Notes: a model not told the origin generated them from the letters alone. DNA of 64,000 nt from Burkholderia sp. D-99 (GCF_011605345.1 NZ_JAAOXM010000012.1:1-64000), one strand, 5' to 3'; shown: positions 1-8,900, counted from the first letter of the stretch. Translations and numbers: made by a program.

Positions 1-230
1 ATTTCAGCAGCAGAGAAGCGAGATTATGAACCGTGTTTCGCAGCTCGTCAACAACTTTTTTACACCATCGTTGCGACTGCGGGGTTCAACTTCCAGGCCA
101 GTTGCGCGCTCCAGACTTCAACAGCACCGCTTCCCTTCTTTCTCCCGCGCCGCGTTTCCGTTAGCGCGAAAGAGGCGTGATTCTAAGCACCCGCCCCCAT
201 CTACGCAAGCCCCTTTGTGAAAATATTTTG
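1..230. other. Intergenic DNA, nothing assigned
   Basis: No gene can be supported here. A 64-codon open frame from base 26 on the plus strand is rich in Arg, Ser and Pro, has no recognisable domain and no Shine-Dalgarno sequence, so I do not call it. The stretch is less GC-rich than its surroundings and contains a T6 tract near base 56. Whatever lies left of base 1 may own this DNA as a 3' flank. Confidence 0.4.
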
Positions 231-262
231 AAAAAACCCCCGTGCGCTCACGCGCACGGGGG
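231..262 (-). terminator. Intrinsic terminator of the GDSL hydrolase gene
   Basis: A perfect 10-bp GC-rich stem (237-246 with 253-262) has a 6-base loop. Read on the minus strand it is followed by six T residues (A6 at 231-236 on the plus strand). It lies 87 bases past the stop of the minus-strand hydrolase gene. Confidence 0.8.
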
Positions 263-348
263 CTTCGGGCTCGACGGGCCAGGCGACGCCGCTGACTTCC
301 AGGTCGCCGGCCACACTTTCCTCTATATATAGAGGCCATGGAGGCGCA

Positions 349-1620
349 TCACTTGCCGCCCACTGCAGCCTGCAGTTGCTCGATCGACACCGCGTCGGCC
401 ATCGCCGTGTACCCCGCGTCGCTCGGATGAATGCCGTCGCCGCTGTCGTAGCGACGCTGCAGCACACTCGGGCGTGCCGGATCGCGCAGCACCGCATCGA
501 AGTCGACCACACCGTCGAACCCGCTACCACTCCGGATCCACCGGTTCACCTCGAGCCGGATCGCCTCACGCCCCGCCGGCAGCCCGGCCGGTGTGAGCGT
601 CGCGCCGAAGACCTTCACACCCTGAAGGTGCGCCGCGGCAATCAGCCGGCGGTAGCCGTCGATCAGCGACGCGGCAGTGACCTGTGTATGCGGGCTGTCG
701 CAATCGAGGCCCGCGCGCGGCGGCATCGCCGCAAAGTTGATGTCGTTGATCCCGATCAGCACGATCGCCGCCTTTACGCCCGAGCGCGACAGCGCATCGC
801 GCTCGAACCGCGACGCCAGCGACGTGCCGTAGCACGCCGAATCGCTGAGCAGCCGGTTCCCGCTGATACCAAGATTCGCGACGCCAATCGATTCCACGCC
901 GGAGGTGGTCAGCCGACGCGCCAGTGCGTCCGGCCAGCGGCGGTTCCGGTTCATGCTCGAGCGCAGCCCGTCGGTAATCGAATCGCCTATCGCGGCTACG
1001 CTGGCGCGCGTGGAACCAGTCTCGACCGCGAGCTCGGTCACCCATGCAAACTGGGTAAAGCGGGTGCGGAACGCGGCAGCACCCGGATCACTCACGTGGT
1101 CGCCCGGGACAGACACATAGTTGAACTGGTTCGACACGCGGTGCCAGACCGTCATCCGCTGGTTCGGCCCCATCTGGAGGCTGATCGCATACGGCCGCCC
1201 GGCCGCAACCTCGATCGCTACCGGATCGCTTTCGAGTTCCTGGCCCGGCGCAAGCGTCACCGACGCCTTGCCGCCGAACCGGATCGGCACCGCCGCACCG
1301 CCGGAGAGCGCCGCGCCTTCGCCGGCGCGCGCGAGGCTCGCCGCCTCGACGACCAGCGGGGAACGTCCGTATGCGTTGCTGACACGGATCCGTGCGGCAC
1401 GCCCCGACACCGTCGGATAGACGATCTGGCGCACCGCCCGCCCGGCGACGTCGGGCGCGCGATAGAGCGGCGGCGGTGCGGCAAGATCGGGGATCGGCTG
1501 CAACGCGGTCGCCCACGCGGCAACCCATCCGGCAGGCGCGGCCGAAGCCGACGCCGCGAGCGGCGATACAAAAACGGCCGCACCCAGCACGGCCGCGGCG
1601 ATACTGCTTCGGAATGACAT
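349..1620 (-). CDS. Exported SGNH/GDSL-family hydrolase
   Basis: Predicted secreted esterase/lipase-like hydrolase of 423 residues. A signal peptide is visible (hydrophobic run then Ala-rich cleavage region near residue 28), so it should act in the periplasm or outside. The C-terminal half carries the SGNH blocks: AAIGDSITDG with the nucleophilic Ser near residue 214, an IGINDI block, and DGIHPSDAGY supplying the catalytic Asp and His. The first 200 residues form a beta-rich domain often seen before this catalytic domain. I start at the ATG at 1620, with a GAGGAT box seven bases upstream; a TTG two codons earlier is also open. It stands alone and diverges from paaA. The natural substrate cannot be read from the sequence. 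Confidence 0.85.
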   Translation of the reverse strand: MSFRSSIAAAVLGAAVFVSPLAASASAAPAGWVAAWATALQPIPDLAAPPPLYRAPDVAGRAVRQIVYPTVSGRAARIRVSNAYGRSPLVVEAASLARAGEGAALSGGAAVPIRFGGKASVTLAPGQELESDPVAIEVAAGRPYAISLQMGPNQRMTVWHRVSNQFNYVSVPGDHVSDPGAAAFRTRFTQFAWVTELAVETGSTRASVAAIGDSITDGLRSSMNRNRRWPDALARRLTTSGVESIGVANLGISGNRLLSDSACYGTSLASRFERDALSRSGVKAAIVLIGINDINFAAMPPRAGLDCDSPHTQVTAASLIDGYRRLIAAAHLQGVKVFGATLTPAGLPAGREAIRLEVNRWIRSGSGFDGVVDFDAVLRDPARPSVLQRRYDSGDGIHPSDAGYTAMADAVSIEQLQAAVGGK

Positions 1621-1761
1621 CGGCAAGATCCTCGTCGGAAAGCGGGCATTGTGCCGCAGAAGACGTGGGCCCCGCGTGCCGGACAGCCATCACGCCGCAC
1701 GATCGCGCCCCGACTTCCCTCGTTTACCCGGGTCTCGCCGCAAATCCGCAAGAAATTTATT

Positions 1762-1777
1762 AACCGACCGGTCGGTT
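1762..1777. promoter_or_regulatory. Palindromic operator upstream of paaA (PaaR-type site)
   Basis: AACCGACCGGTCGGTT is a perfect 16-bp palindrome whose right end is 42 bases before the paaA start. Established knowledge: the TetR regulator PaaR of B. cenocepacia binds a conserved inverted repeat with this CCGACCGGTCGG core upstream of paa genes. A TetR gene (6604-7209) lies downstream of the same operon. Assignment to that protein is inference. Confidence 0.8.
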
Positions 1778-1819
1778 GGTTTATACTTCGCACACATTCA
1801 ACCGGACGAGAGCCCCGCC

Positions 1820-2818
1820 ATGTACACGCAATCCCTCGACATCCCCGGCAACGTCGCGCCGCTCGACGCCACAGCCGAGTCGCCCGAGCAGGCGCGGTTC
1901 GATGCGGTCATGGCCGCTGACGGCAAGATCGAGCCGCAGGACTGGATGCCCGACGCCTATCGCAAGACGCTGGTTCGCCAGATCTCGCAGCACGCGCACT
2001 CGGAAGTCGTCGGCATGCTGCCCGAAGGCAACTGGATCTCGCGCGCGCCGAGCCTGAAGCGCAAGGCGATCCTGCTCGCAAAGGTCCAGGACGAAGCCGG
2101 CCACGGCCTCTATCTATATAGCGCGGCCGAAACGCTCGGCGTATCGCGCGAATCGCTGATCGACGCGCTGCACGCCGGCAAGGCGAAATACTCGAGCATC
2201 TTCAACTACCCGACGCCGACCTGGGCCGACGTCGGCGTGATCGGCTGGCTCGTCGACGGCGCCGCGATCATGAACCAGATCCCGCTGTGCCGCTGCACGT
2301 ACGGCCCGTACGCGCGCGCAATGATCCGCGTGTGCAAGGAAGAGTCGTTCCACCAGCGCCAGGGTTTCGATGCACTGCTGTCGATGATGAAGGGCACCGA
2401 CGCGCAGCGCGCGATGGTCCAGCAGGCCGTGGACCGCTGGTGGTGGCCGGTACTGATGATGTTCGGCCCGAGCGACGCCGATTCAGTCCACAGCAGCCAG
2501 TCCGCGAAATGGGGCATCAAGCGGATCTCGAACGACGACCTGCGCCAGAAATTCGTCGACGCGACGGTCGACCAGGCGAAGGTGCTCGGCGTAACGCTGC
2601 CCGACCCCGACCTGAAGTGGAACGAGGCGCGCGGCCATCACGACTACGGCACGATCGACTGGGACGAATTCTGGCGCGTGGTGAACGGCGACGGCCCGTG
2701 CAACAAGGAACGCCTCGCAACCCGCGTGAAAGCACACGACGACGGCGCGTGGGTGCGCGAAGCCGCGCTCGCGCACGAAGCGAAGCGCCAAGCCCGCGCC
2801 GAACAGCACGCCGCCTGA
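1820..2818 (+). CDS. paaA: 1,2-phenylacetyl-CoA epoxidase, catalytic subunit PaaA
   Basis: Catalytic alpha subunit (332 residues) of the multicomponent oxygenase that epoxidises the ring of phenylacetyl-CoA, the committed step of aerobic phenylacetate degradation in the cytoplasm. It is a ferritin-like di-iron protein: the metal-ligand motifs are visible as QDEAGHG and KEESFHQ, each an ExxH-type helix. The start is the ATG at 1820, just after the palindromic operator; the open frame extends further upstream through the promoter but has no conserved sequence there. paaB, paaC, paaD and paaE follow with short gaps, so all five are probably one transcript. Confidence 0.97.
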   Translation: MYTQSLDIPGNVAPLDATAESPEQARFDAVMAADGKIEPQDWMPDAYRKTLVRQISQHAHSEVVGMLPEGNWISRAPSLKRKAILLAKVQDEAGHGLYLYSAAETLGVSRESLIDALHAGKAKYSSIFNYPTPTWADVGVIGWLVDGAAIMNQIPLCRCTYGPYARAMIRVCKEESFHQRQGFDALLSMMKGTDAQRAMVQQAVDRWWWPVLMMFGPSDADSVHSSQSAKWGIKRISNDDLRQKFVDATVDQAKVLGVTLPDPDLKWNEARGHHDYGTIDWDEFWRVVNGDGPCNKERLATRVKAHDDGAWVREAALAHEAKRQARAEQHAA

Positions 2819-2854
2819 GCGGCAACACTCGAATTCAGGAATCAGGAGAAAGTG

Positions 2855-3139
2855 ATGAACAAGGAATGGCCGATCTGGGAAGTGTTCGTGCGCAGCAAGC
2901 AGGGCCTCGACCACAAGCATTGCGGCAGCCTGCACGCCGCCGACGCGACGATGGCGCTGCGCATGGCACGCGACGTGTACACGCGCCGCCAGGAAGGTGT
3001 GAGCATCTGGGTGGTGCCGTCGTCGGCGATCACCGCGTCGGATCCGAACGAGAAGGCCGAGCTGTTCGAACCGGCGGGCGACAAGATCTACCGTCACCCG
3101 ACGTTCTACACGCTGCCCGACGAAGTCAACCACATGTAA
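2855..3139 (+). CDS. paaB: 1,2-phenylacetyl-CoA epoxidase subunit PaaB
   Basis: Small 94-residue non-catalytic subunit of the phenylacetyl-CoA epoxidase, starting MNKEWPIWEVFVR as in the family; PaaB is thought to help assemble or bridge the PaaA-PaaC complex. The ATG at 2855 has a strong AGGAGAA box seven bases before it; an in-frame GTG immediately upstream is less likely. It lies 36 bases after paaA and 10 bases before paaC, inside the paa operon. Confidence 0.96.
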   Translation: MNKEWPIWEVFVRSKQGLDHKHCGSLHAADATMALRMARDVYTRRQEGVSIWVVPSSAITASDPNEKAELFEPAGDKIYRHPTFYTLPDEVNHM

Positions 3140-3149
3140 CGCCCGCGCC

Positions 3150-3953
3150 ATGACGATCACGCCCGAACACCTCTCCTACGTGCTGCGCCTCGCGGACAAC
3201 ACGCTGATCCTCGGTCAGCGCAACGCCGAATGGTGCGGCCACGGCCCGATCCTCGAGGAAGACATCGCGCTCACCAACATGAGCCTCGACCTCATCGGCC
3301 AGGCGCGCATGCTGTATACGCATGCAGCCGAACTCGAGCGCCAGCTCACCGGCGCCACCAAGACCGAGGACGACTACGCGTACTTCCGCACCGAGCGCGA
3401 GTTCGCGAACTTCACGCTCGCCGAGCTGCCGCACTACGGCCCGGTCGCCGGTACCGCGCACGCCGACAAGGACTACGCGGTGACGATCGTGCGCAACTTC
3501 CTGTACTCGGCGCTGATGCTTCAGGTGTGGTCCGCACTGGAAACGTCGGCCGACACGCAGCTCGCCGCGATCGCCGCGAAATCGGTGAAGGAAACCCGCT
3601 ATCACGTGCAGCACGCACGCGAGTGGCTCGTTCGCCTCGGCGACGGCACCGACGAATCGCACCGTCGCGCACAGGACGCGCTCGACTACCTGACGCCGTA
3701 TACGCGCGAATTCTTCGCCGCCGATGCGATCGACGACGCAGTCGCCGCCGAAGGCATCGCCCCCGCACCGGCCACACTCGAAGCGGCGTGGCGCGCGGAC
3801 GTGGACGACGCGCTCGCGGAGGCGACGCTCACGCTGCCGGCACCGGTGCAGCATGTGACGACCGGCAAGCAGGGCGAGCACTCGGAACACATGGGCTACC
3901 TGCTCGCGGAACTGCAAAGCCTCGCACGCCAGCACCCCGGCGCGACCTGGTAA
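3150..3953 (+). CDS. paaC: 1,2-phenylacetyl-CoA epoxidase subunit PaaC
   Basis: Structural beta-type subunit (267 residues) of the phenylacetyl-CoA epoxidase, a ferritin-fold protein that pairs with PaaA but is not expected to carry the active di-iron site. Typical blocks are visible: LGQRNAEWCGHGP and EEDIALTNMSLDLIGQAR near the N-terminus, then ETRYHVQHAREWLVRLGDGT in the middle. Length and position match the family. It begins 10 bases after the paaB stop, with no room for a separate promoter. Confidence 0.96.
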   Translation: MTITPEHLSYVLRLADNTLILGQRNAEWCGHGPILEEDIALTNMSLDLIGQARMLYTHAAELERQLTGATKTEDDYAYFRTEREFANFTLAELPHYGPVAGTAHADKDYAVTIVRNFLYSALMLQVWSALETSADTQLAAIAAKSVKETRYHVQHAREWLVRLGDGTDESHRRAQDALDYLTPYTREFFAADAIDDAVAAEGIAPAPATLEAAWRADVDDALAEATLTLPAPVQHVTTGKQGEHSEHMGYLLAELQSLARQHPGATW

Positions 3954-3976
3954 CCCCGACGCCACGGAGCCCGACG

Positions 3977-4540
3977 ATGTCCGTCCAGACCATCGCCCCC
4001 ACCAACGCCGTGCCCGCCGCGCACCGCGACGATCCGCTGCTCGCCCGCGCATGGGACGTGCTCGAAGCCGTGCCCGATCCGGAGATCCCGGTCGTGTCGA
4101 TCCGCGAGCTCGGCATCCTGCGCGACGTCCGCCGCGCGGACGACGGCCAGCTCGAGGTCGTGATCACGCCGACCTACTCGGGCTGCCCGGCCATGTCGCA
4201 GATCGCCGAGGACATCGCCGCCGCGCTGCAGGCCGCCGACCTGCCGCCGCACCGGATCGAGACGGTGCTCGCACCCGCGTGGACGACCGACTGGATCACG
4301 CAGGAAGCGCGCGACAAGCTGCGCGCGTACGGCATCGCGCCGCCGGTCGGCCAGTGCGGCACCGCCGCGCCGCGTGAAAACGTCGTGCGTTTCGTGCCGC
4401 GGCCCGTCGCGGCGCCCGCGTGCCCGCGCTGCGGCTCGGCCCGTACCGAGCGTCTCGCGCAATTCGCGTCCACGGCCTGCAAGGCGCTGTATCGCTGCGT
4501 CGACTGCCGCGAACCCTTCGACTACTTCAAACCTTATTAA
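3977..4540 (+). CDS. paaD: PaaD (PaaJ), maturation factor of the epoxidase
   Basis: 187-residue accessory protein of the phenylacetyl-CoA epoxidase operon. The N-terminal half is a MIP18/DUF59 domain (PDPEIPVVSIRELGILRDV, then TYSGCPAM), a family linked to iron-sulphur cluster assembly. The C-terminus holds four cysteines in two CxxC pairs (CPRCGS and CVDC) typical of a metal-binding ribbon. A role in cluster delivery to PaaE or metal insertion is inferred from the family. The start at 3977 follows an ACGGAGC box and is 23 bases after paaC; paaE starts 5 bases after its stop. Confidence 0.95.
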   Translation: MSVQTIAPTNAVPAAHRDDPLLARAWDVLEAVPDPEIPVVSIRELGILRDVRRADDGQLEVVITPTYSGCPAMSQIAEDIAAALQAADLPPHRIETVLAPAWTTDWITQEARDKLRAYGIAPPVGQCGTAAPRENVVRFVPRPVAAPACPRCGSARTERLAQFASTACKALYRCVDCREPFDYFKPY

Positions 4541-4545
4541 TCGAT

Positions 4546-5634
4546 ATGGCGACCCCGCAATTTCATCCGCTGCGTATCCGCGACGTGCGGCCCGAGACCG
4601 CCGACGCCGTGACCGTCTCCTTCGACGTACCGCCCGAGCTGCGCGACGCGTACCGCTTCACGCAGGGCCAGTTCGTCACGCTGAAGACCCACATCGACGG
4701 CGAGGAAACGCGCCGCTCGTACTCGATCTGCGTCGGCACGACGGACTACGACCGTGACGGCGAACTGCGCATCGGCATCAAGCGCGTACGCGGCGGCCGC
4801 TTCTCGAACTTCGCGTTCGATTCGCTGAAGCCGGGCCATACGATCGACGTGATGACGCCGGACGGCCGCTTCTTCACGCACCTGAATGCCGACCACGGCA
4901 AGCAGTACGTCGCGTTTTCCGGCGGCTCGGGGATCACGCCCGTGCTTGCGATCGTGAAGACGACGCTCGAACTCGAGCCGCGCAGCACGTTCACGCTGAT
5001 CTACGGCAACCGCAGCGTCGACGCGATCATGTTCGCGGAGGAGCTCGAGGACCTGAAGAACCGCTACATGAACCGCTTCGTCCTGTATCACGTGCTGTCG
5101 GACGACCTGCAAGACGTCGAGCTGTTCAACGGCGTGCTCGACCAGGCGAAATGTGCGGAATTCCTCGGCACGCTGACACCGGCCGATGCGATCGACGAGG
5201 CGTTCATCTGTGGCCCCGCGCCGATGATGGATGCGGCCGAAGCCGCGCTGAAGGCCGCCGGCGTGCCGCAGGCGAAGTTGCATGTCGAGCGCTTCGGCAC
5301 GCCGCTGCCGCAGGCCGGTGCGCCGGTCGTCGAAATCACCGACCAGACGCCGGCTGCCGAACTCGAAATCGTGCTCGACGGCAAGAAGCGCAAGCTGCGC
5401 CTGCCGTACCAAGGCGTAAGCCTGCTCGACGTCGGCCTGCGCGCCGGCCTCGCGCTTCCGTATGCGTGCAAGGGCGGCGTGTGCTGCACGTGCCGCGCGA
5501 AGGTGCTCGAGGGCGAAGTGCGGATGGAGAAGAACTACACGCTCGAGGAGCATGAAGTGAAGGACGGCTTCGTGCTCACGTGCCAGTGCCACCCGATCAG
5601 CGACAAGGTCGTCGTGAGCTACGACGAGCGTTGA
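4546..5634 (+). CDS. paaE: Phenylacetyl-CoA epoxidase reductase PaaE
   Basis: NAD(P)H-dependent electron-transfer component (362 residues) that feeds electrons to the PaaABC oxygenase. Three modules are seen in order: an FAD-binding barrel with the RRSYSIC flavin motif (residues about 10-105), an NAD-binding domain with GGSGITPVLAI (about 110-235), and a C-terminal plant-type [2Fe-2S] ferredoxin with ACKGGVCCTCRAKV plus a later Cys in VLTCQCHP. The start is the ATG at 4546, five bases after the paaD stop. It is the last paa structural gene here; a strong hairpin with a T-rich tail follows. Confidence 0.96.
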   Translation: MATPQFHPLRIRDVRPETADAVTVSFDVPPELRDAYRFTQGQFVTLKTHIDGEETRRSYSICVGTTDYDRDGELRIGIKRVRGGRFSNFAFDSLKPGHTIDVMTPDGRFFTHLNADHGKQYVAFSGGSGITPVLAIVKTTLELEPRSTFTLIYGNRSVDAIMFAEELEDLKNRYMNRFVLYHVLSDDLQDVELFNGVLDQAKCAEFLGTLTPADAIDEAFICGPAPMMDAAEAALKAAGVPQAKLHVERFGTPLPQAGAPVVEITDQTPAAELEIVLDGKKRKLRLPYQGVSLLDVGLRAGLALPYACKGGVCCTCRAKVLEGEVRMEKNYTLEEHEVKDGFVLTCQCHPISDKVVVSYDER

Positions 5635-5696
5635 GCGACGTCGCGTCGCGGCACCGGGCGGTTTCTCGCCGTCACACATCTCGCTTACACTAGGGG

Positions 5697-5746
5697 CCGC
5701 CGGCCGGCTGGACATCGCAACGTCCGCCCGGCCGGCGGTTTTCTTT
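5697..5746 (+). terminator. Strong terminator hairpin between paaE and the DUF1835 gene
   Basis: An 11-bp perfect GC stem (5697-5707 with 5728-5738) encloses a smaller GGAC/GTCC stem and is followed by TTTTCTTTT. It should end most paa transcripts. A TACACT box (5686-5691) sits just before it, so a new transcript could begin here and would start with this hairpin as its leader. Confidence 0.75.
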
Positions 5747-5762
5747 TGTTGACGACAGGCCG

Positions 5763-6587
5763 ATGAGTACCATTCATGTGATTCAGGGCGGCACCGCTGC
5801 CGCGTCGCTGCGCGAGGCACTCGCGCAAGCCGGGCGCGACGAGCACGTCGTCGGATTGCTCGACGATCTCGGTGTCGGGCCGCTCAAGGGCGCCGACGAG
5901 ACGCCCGACACGCGCGCCGCCTTCTGGCAGCGCGTGCTCGGCGACCAGATTCCCGACTGGAACGCAGAGATCGAAGGCGAGTTCGCGCGCCTCGACCAGC
6001 TCGCGATGGAGTCGGGCCAGGTGGTCGTCTGGCATGCGCCGAGCGTCGGCGACAAGCTGCTGCTGCGGCGCGTCGCCTATCACCTGCGCAACGTCCCGCA
6101 ACGCCTGAACGAAGTGCGGCTGTCGGCCGCCGACCTCGACCCGGCGCAGCGCGCGTCGCTGTCGCGCACCGACCAGGCATGCGCGACCGGCATGTTCTCG
6201 CCCGCCGAACTGGCGCGCAAGCGCCCGGTGGCCGCGCCGATCTCGGTGCTGCGCATCGGCCGCCTCGCGCTCGAATGGCAGGAGGCGAAGCACCTGAACG
6301 CCGAGCTACGCTACTGGGTCAGCAACACGATCAAGAGCGGCCACTATGGGGATCTCGACGCGCTGATCGTCGCGCGCGCGGAAACCGACTGGCTGCCCGC
6401 GCGGCGCCTCGTCGGCAGCATCATGGCCGACGCCGACCGCGGCGGGCTGTTCGTCAGCGACTCGATCGCCTGGTGGCGCTGCCGCGAACTCGCGGCGGCC
6501 GGCCGGCTCGAGCTGCAGGACGACACGCCTGACGCCCTCTCCTCCACGCAGGTGCGCGCGGCCCGTGCGGCCACCACGCACCGCTAA
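5763..6587 (+). CDS. DUF1835 domain-containing protein
   Basis: Uncharacterised 274-residue protein with the DUF1835 N-terminal signature (IHVIQGGTAAASLREAL, then VGLLDDLGVGPL) and a second half resembling DUF3658. It has no signal peptide or membrane segment, so it should be cytosolic. It sits between paaE and the TetR gene in the same direction, an arrangement kept in Burkholderia paa loci; the preceding hairpin suggests partly separate transcription. The gap to the TetR gene is 16 bases, so the two are probably cotranscribed. No enzymatic function is proposed. Confidence 0.85.
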   Translation: MSTIHVIQGGTAAASLREALAQAGRDEHVVGLLDDLGVGPLKGADETPDTRAAFWQRVLGDQIPDWNAEIEGEFARLDQLAMESGQVVVWHAPSVGDKLLLRRVAYHLRNVPQRLNEVRLSAADLDPAQRASLSRTDQACATGMFSPAELARKRPVAAPISVLRIGRLALEWQEAKHLNAELRYWVSNTIKSGHYGDLDALIVARAETDWLPARRLVGSIMADADRGGLFVSDSIAWWRCRELAAAGRLELQDDTPDALSSTQVRAARAATTHR

Positions 6588-6603
6588 TCTTCCGCATTCG
6601 ACC

Positions 6604-7209
6604 ATGGCCCGTACCCGAGCGCCCGACCACGAATCCCAGCGCGAGCAGATCCTCGATCTGGCCGCCGACAAATTCGCGCAGACGAGCTACCCGAGCACGT
6701 CGATGTCCGATCTCGCGACCGCGAGCGGCACGTCGAAGGCACGCCTCTATCACTATTACGAGAGCAAGGAAGCGATCCTGTTCGACCTGCTCGACCGCTA
6801 CACGAAACGGCTGATGCTGATCATTGCCGAGGTCGAAGGCGCGAGCCAGCGGCGTGGCCTCAGCGAACGCGACGCGTTCGCCGAGCTCGTACGCGCGTTC
6901 CTCGCCGAATACGAGACATCGCACAGCCGCCACGTCGCGCTGCTCAACGACGTGAAGTATCTCGAGGACGCGCAGCGCGAAATCGTGCTCGACCGCCAGC
7001 GCGACATCGTCGCAGCGTTCACGCGACAGCTCGCACGTGCGTACCCGGATCGCATCTCGAAGGAAAACCAGACCTCCGTGACGATGATGGTGTTCGGGAT
7101 GATCAACTGGACGTTCACCTGGCTGAAGCCCGGCGGCCGCCTCGGCTACCGCGACTTCGCCGAGCAGGTGATCGACCTGATCGAACGCGGGCTGTCGACG
7201 GCCGCCTGA
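6604..7209 (+). CDS. paaR: TetR-family regulator, probable PaaR
   Basis: 201-residue TetR-family repressor. The helix-turn-helix spans about residues 15-62, with STSMSDLATASGTSKARLYHYY as the recognition segment (quoted in family terms; the key part is SGTSKARLYHYY). The C-terminal ligand-binding domain is all-helical. It lies at the end of the paa locus, and a perfect TetR-like palindrome lies in front of paaA. In B. cenocepacia the TetR protein PaaR, encoded at this position, is a negative regulator of paa genes that responds to phenylacetyl-CoA. I infer the same role. The start ATG at 6604 is preferred over an upstream frame extension that overlaps the DUF1835 gene. Confidence 0.85.
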   Translation: MARTRAPDHESQREQILDLAADKFAQTSYPSTSMSDLATASGTSKARLYHYYESKEAILFDLLDRYTKRLMLIIAEVEGASQRRGLSERDAFAELVRAFLAEYETSHSRHVALLNDVKYLEDAQREIVLDRQRDIVAAFTRQLARAYPDRISKENQTSVTMMVFGMINWTFTWLKPGGRLGYRDFAEQVIDLIERGLSTAA

Positions 7210-7454
7210 TTGATGCGCAGCAGCAAGCGTTGCGCGACGGGCACACTGCGACCGCCCGCCGCGCATTTCATATTATGAATTTTAAATCCGTTAAAAATCA
7301 AATAGATACGCATTTAACTAAGCAGATTTAGAATTCATCCTCCAGCTTAAACATCGTTAAATACGGGTTTTCCCCAATCCGGGGGCTGACGGTCGGGTAA
7401 AATGCTGTTGCATTGCACAACCCGCTTGTGCGGCCACACACTGAGGAACCCACG

Positions 7455-8102
7455 ATGAACACGCAATTCAACGGCCCTGCCGAAGTCGTCGGCACGGTCG
7501 GTACTGCGCCGGTTCTCGTCAGGGAACTGGCTTCCAAAGACCGTGAGCAAATGCTCACCCACTTTCTCTCGCTCGACGAAGAGGACCGCCTGCTGCGCTT
7601 CGGCCAGATGGTGCCCGACCACGTGATCGAGAACTATGTCCGCACGATCGACTTCGGTCGCGACACCGTGTTCGGCGTGTTCGACCACGACCTCGAACTG
7701 ATCGGCGTCGGCCACCTGGCCTACCTGCCGGCCGAAGGCGACAAGCGCACGGCCGAATTCGGCGTGTCGGTGCTCGAAAGCGCACGCGGCCGCGGCGTCG
7801 GCTCGAAGCTGTTCGAGCGCGCGGCGATCCGCAGCCGCAACACGCGCGTGACGATGCTGTACATGCATTGCCTGTCGCGTAACGCGACGATGATGCACAT
7901 CGCGAAGAAGTCCGGGATGCGGATCGAGTACGCGTACGGCGAAGCCGATGCGTACCTGTCGCTGCCGCCGGCCGACCACTCGACGATCATCGCCGAGATG
8001 CTGCAGGAGCAGGCCGCCGTGTTCGACTACGCGATGAAGCGCCAGGCGCGCCGCACCACGAAGTTCATCGAATCGCTGATGCCCGCCGCCCTCACGGCGT
8101 AA
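7455..8102 (+). CDS. GNAT-family N-acetyltransferase
   Basis: 215-residue protein with a GNAT fold: the beta4-alpha3 acetyl-CoA loop is visible as VLESARGRGVGSKLFERAA (QxxGxG/A-type), followed by the LYMHCLSRNATMMHIAKKSG segment typical of the second half. It is probably a cytosolic acetyltransferase for a small molecule or protein; the substrate is not predictable. The start ATG at 7455 follows a GAGGAAC box. It is a single gene preceded by an unusually AT-rich 245-base intergenic stretch that contains TTCATA-T-TATGAA at 7267-7279 and a TAAAAT box near 7400. Confidence 0.8.
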   Translation: MNTQFNGPAEVVGTVGTAPVLVRELASKDREQMLTHFLSLDEEDRLLRFGQMVPDHVIENYVRTIDFGRDTVFGVFDHDLELIGVGHLAYLPAEGDKRTAEFGVSVLESARGRGVGSKLFERAAIRSRNTRVTMLYMHCLSRNATMMHIAKKSGMRIEYAYGEADAYLSLPPADHSTIIAEMLQEQAAVFDYAMKRQARRTTKFIESLMPAALTA

Positions 8103-8163
8103 CGTCGGCCAGCCGGGCCCGCCCTCGAGGCGCGTCCGGCTTCCCCCTCTCCTGTCTCGCGCA

Positions 8164-8688
8164 CTAGCGCACCGAACGAATCGGCAACGCCGTCGTCTCC
8201 TTGAAGCATTCGAGCGAAAAGCTCGTCTTCACGTCGATCACCGACGGGTGGTGCAGCAAATGCTCCTGCACGAAGCGGGAGAAATGCGCCATGTCCTCGA
8301 CCTGCACGCGCAGCAGGTAATCCATGTCCCCCGTCATCGCGTGGCACGCGACCACTTCCGGCCAGGCCTGCACGGCCGCGCGAAACAGCTCCGCATGGGT
8401 CGCGCCCGCACGCGCCGACGTTTCGTCGACCCGCACCGGCGCCAGGCCGCCGCGCTTCTCGAGCCGCACGCTCACGTACGCGAGCAGATCGAGCCCGAGC
8501 TTCTGCGGATTCAGCAGCGCGACATAGCCGGTGATCACGCCGATCTCCTCGAGCCGCCGGATCCGCCGCAGGCACGGGCTCGGCGACAGGCTCACACGCT
8601 CGGCGATCTCCTGGTTCGACAGGCGCCCGTTCTCCTGAAGAATCGCGAGAATCCGCCGGTCGATGGCATCCAATTCGGCTTGCGCCAT
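8164..8688 (-). CDS. Lrp/AsnC-family transcriptional regulator
   Basis: 174-residue Lrp-type regulator. The N-terminal winged helix-turn-helix is clear (LDAIDRRILAILQENGRLSNQ, then IAERVSLSPSPCLRRIRRLE) and a C-terminal RAM-type ligand-binding domain follows. It is divergent from hpd across 212 bases, so it may regulate hpd and aromatic amino acid breakdown, as such Lrp proteins often do; that is inference. The ATG at 8688 was chosen because the conserved N-terminus begins there, with GGAGGG-type purines upstream; the frame stays open for 51 more codons with no conserved sequence. Confidence 0.88.
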   Translation of the reverse strand: MAQAELDAIDRRILAILQENGRLSNQEIAERVSLSPSPCLRRIRRLEEIGVITGYVALLNPQKLGLDLLAYVSVRLEKRGGLAPVRVDETSARAGATHAELFRAAVQAWPEVVACHAMTGDMDYLLRVQVEDMAHFSRFVQEHLLHHPSVIDVKTSFSLECFKETTALPIRSVR

Positions 8689-8900
8689 CTTCTGCCCTCC
8701 ATTGATTATTTCGAGACTGGAAATTGCGCCATCGTAGATTCGGGCAATCAAGTTCGCAAGTTTACGCTCGCGGCTGCCCGCTACACTCTGTCGCACGTAC
8801 CGATTCGTCGCGCACGCCGCCGCGTGTGCCACGTTCGACATCGAACCAGGCCGGACATGCGTATGCCGCCCCGGCCGATCGCCCCCACAGGAGACACGCC

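Noticed and set aside
26..220. 64-residue open frame at the left edge
   Set aside because: No Shine-Dalgarno box, no domain, and composition like random GC-rich DNA.
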